Shown here: in pieces, positions 4,896-5,424 of the stretch
Position numbering within the stretch: the stretch's first letter is position 1
Layout: every line of letters starts with the position of its first letter
Source of the DNA: Pseudomonadota bacterium
Lineage (GTDB): Bacteria; Bdellovibrionota; JAFGOL01
Direction: 5' to 3'
NCBI GenBank assembly: GCA_026390535.1
Contig: JAPLFT010000044.1
Coordinates: 1-5,424, forward strand
DNA length: 5,424 bases
Made by a program: the position numbers and the translations under genes
Notes under the pieces: generated by a model
Databases searched by the model: none
Told to the model about the DNA's origin: nothing
Seen by the model: only the letters and a program-made list of their open reading frames with translations

Positions 4896-5424
4896 TTAAA
4901 GTCTTTTAAATGAGTAGTATATTCTATATGCCGACGTAATAACGGTTCCAACTCCTAATATGGTTATAACCAAATACAGTAAAACGGGTTCTTCAAAATT
5001 AAAGTAATAAGATATTATGGGAGAAAAAACAGCACTTAATCCCAAGGAAAAAATTCTTTCGGGTCTCTGGAAAAATCCGACATTACATTTTATGCCACTG
5101 GCTTCTGCTCTTGCTTTTGCATAACTTACACTGAAAAAACCGATAAAACACAGTATGAGAGGTAAAAGCAGCCAGCTGTCCCTGAATGCCAGCGTAAGCC
5201 CTCCTAATATAAATCCATCGCTGTATCTGTCTGTTACCGAATCAAGGTACGCTCCGGCTTTTGTTACCCTCGAAGTTGCCCTTGCAACCCTTCCGTCAAA
5301 AAGATCGAAAACCCCGCCGGCTATCATTATCCATCCGGCCAGCCCCCATCGTTGTTCCCAAAAGAAAAAACCTGACACTATGCTGATAGAAAGACCGAAC
5401 ATAGTTATCATATTAGGCTTAATT
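4896..5424 (-). CDS. CDP-alcohol phosphatidyltransferase, PIP-synthase-like (5' end outside window)
   Basis: The frame is open to the window edge. Upstream of the ATG at 5411 it reads I-K-P-N, and KPNMITMFGLS is the usual conserved opening of this family, so the true start lies beyond the window; 175 residues are visible. Numbering from the 5411 Met, the complete catalytic signature D36-x2-D39-G40-x2-A43-R44-x8-G53-x3-D57-x3-D61 is present with perfect spacing. These Asp residues bind two metal ions and the CDP moiety. Five or six membrane helices are visible (roughly 5-18, 22-36, 64-76, 80-97, 120-137, 141-163). SYAKARAEASG (96-106) followed by RPER (116-119) resembles bacterial phosphatidylinositol-phosphate synthases more than typical PgsA or PssA, so the acceptor may be inositol phosphate. 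That is inference, and glycerol-3-phosphate remains possible. It is first of a two-gene unit with the acyltransferase. Confidence 0.88.
   Translation of the reverse strand, partial: IKPNMITMFGLSISIVSGFFFWEQRWGLAGWIMIAGGVFDLFDGRVARATSRVTKAGAYLDSVTDRYSDGFILGGLTLAFRDSWLLLPLILCFIGFFSVSYAKARAEASGIKCNVGFFQRPERIFSLGLSAVFSPIISYYFNFEEPVLLYLVITILGVGTVITSAYRIYYSFKRL

Noticed and set aside
5409..5411. ATG at 5411 as the real start of the phosphatidyltransferase
   Set aside because: The frame continues upstream with I-K-P-N, part of the conserved KPNxIT opening of the family, so this Met is internal.

Overview
The window is AT-rich bacterial chromosome with compact gene order. An outer-membrane-type beta-barrel protein, two proteins with Sec signal peptides and a NagZ-type muropeptide-recycling enzyme point to a diderm (Gram-negative-type) bacterium. 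Nothing visible fixes the phylum. There is no rRNA, tRNA, CRISPR array, transposase or integrase.

Layout, left to right. (1) 1-621, plus strand: the C-terminal part of an outer-membrane beta-barrel-like protein whose start lies outside the window. (2) 622-972: a gene-free stretch of about 350 bp. It holds a 219-bp palindromic, MITE-like element (624-842) with perfect 35-bp inverted ends, then a near-consensus sigma-70-type promoter (908-936). (3) 973-1494, plus: a small secreted protein of unknown function transcribed from that promoter. (4) 1499-3444, minus: a two-gene unit, nagZ-like GH3 beta-N-acetylhexosaminidase followed 11 bp later by an EamA/DMT-family 10-TM transporter. It is convergent with gene 3, with a 4-bp gap. 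(5) 3445-3533: an 89-bp divergent intergenic region with a good promoter for the right-hand gene and an imperfect palindrome between its -35 and -10 boxes. (6) 3534-4280, plus: a secreted FecR-domain-like protein. (7) 4267-5424, minus: a lipid-biosynthesis pair, a CDP-alcohol phosphatidyltransferase (5' end outside the window) followed 2 bp later by a DUF374-type lysophospholipid acyltransferase-like protein. The latter overlaps the FecR-like gene tail-to-tail by 14 bp.

The common theme is the cell envelope: phospholipid headgroup transfer and acylation, peptidoglycan fragment turnover, a membrane transporter, periplasmic proteins and an outer-membrane protein. The genes sit in several separate transcription units, so this is a housekeeping neighbourhood rather than one pathway. 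The most unusual item is the palindromic element at 624-842. I see no convincing evidence of a new multi-gene system.
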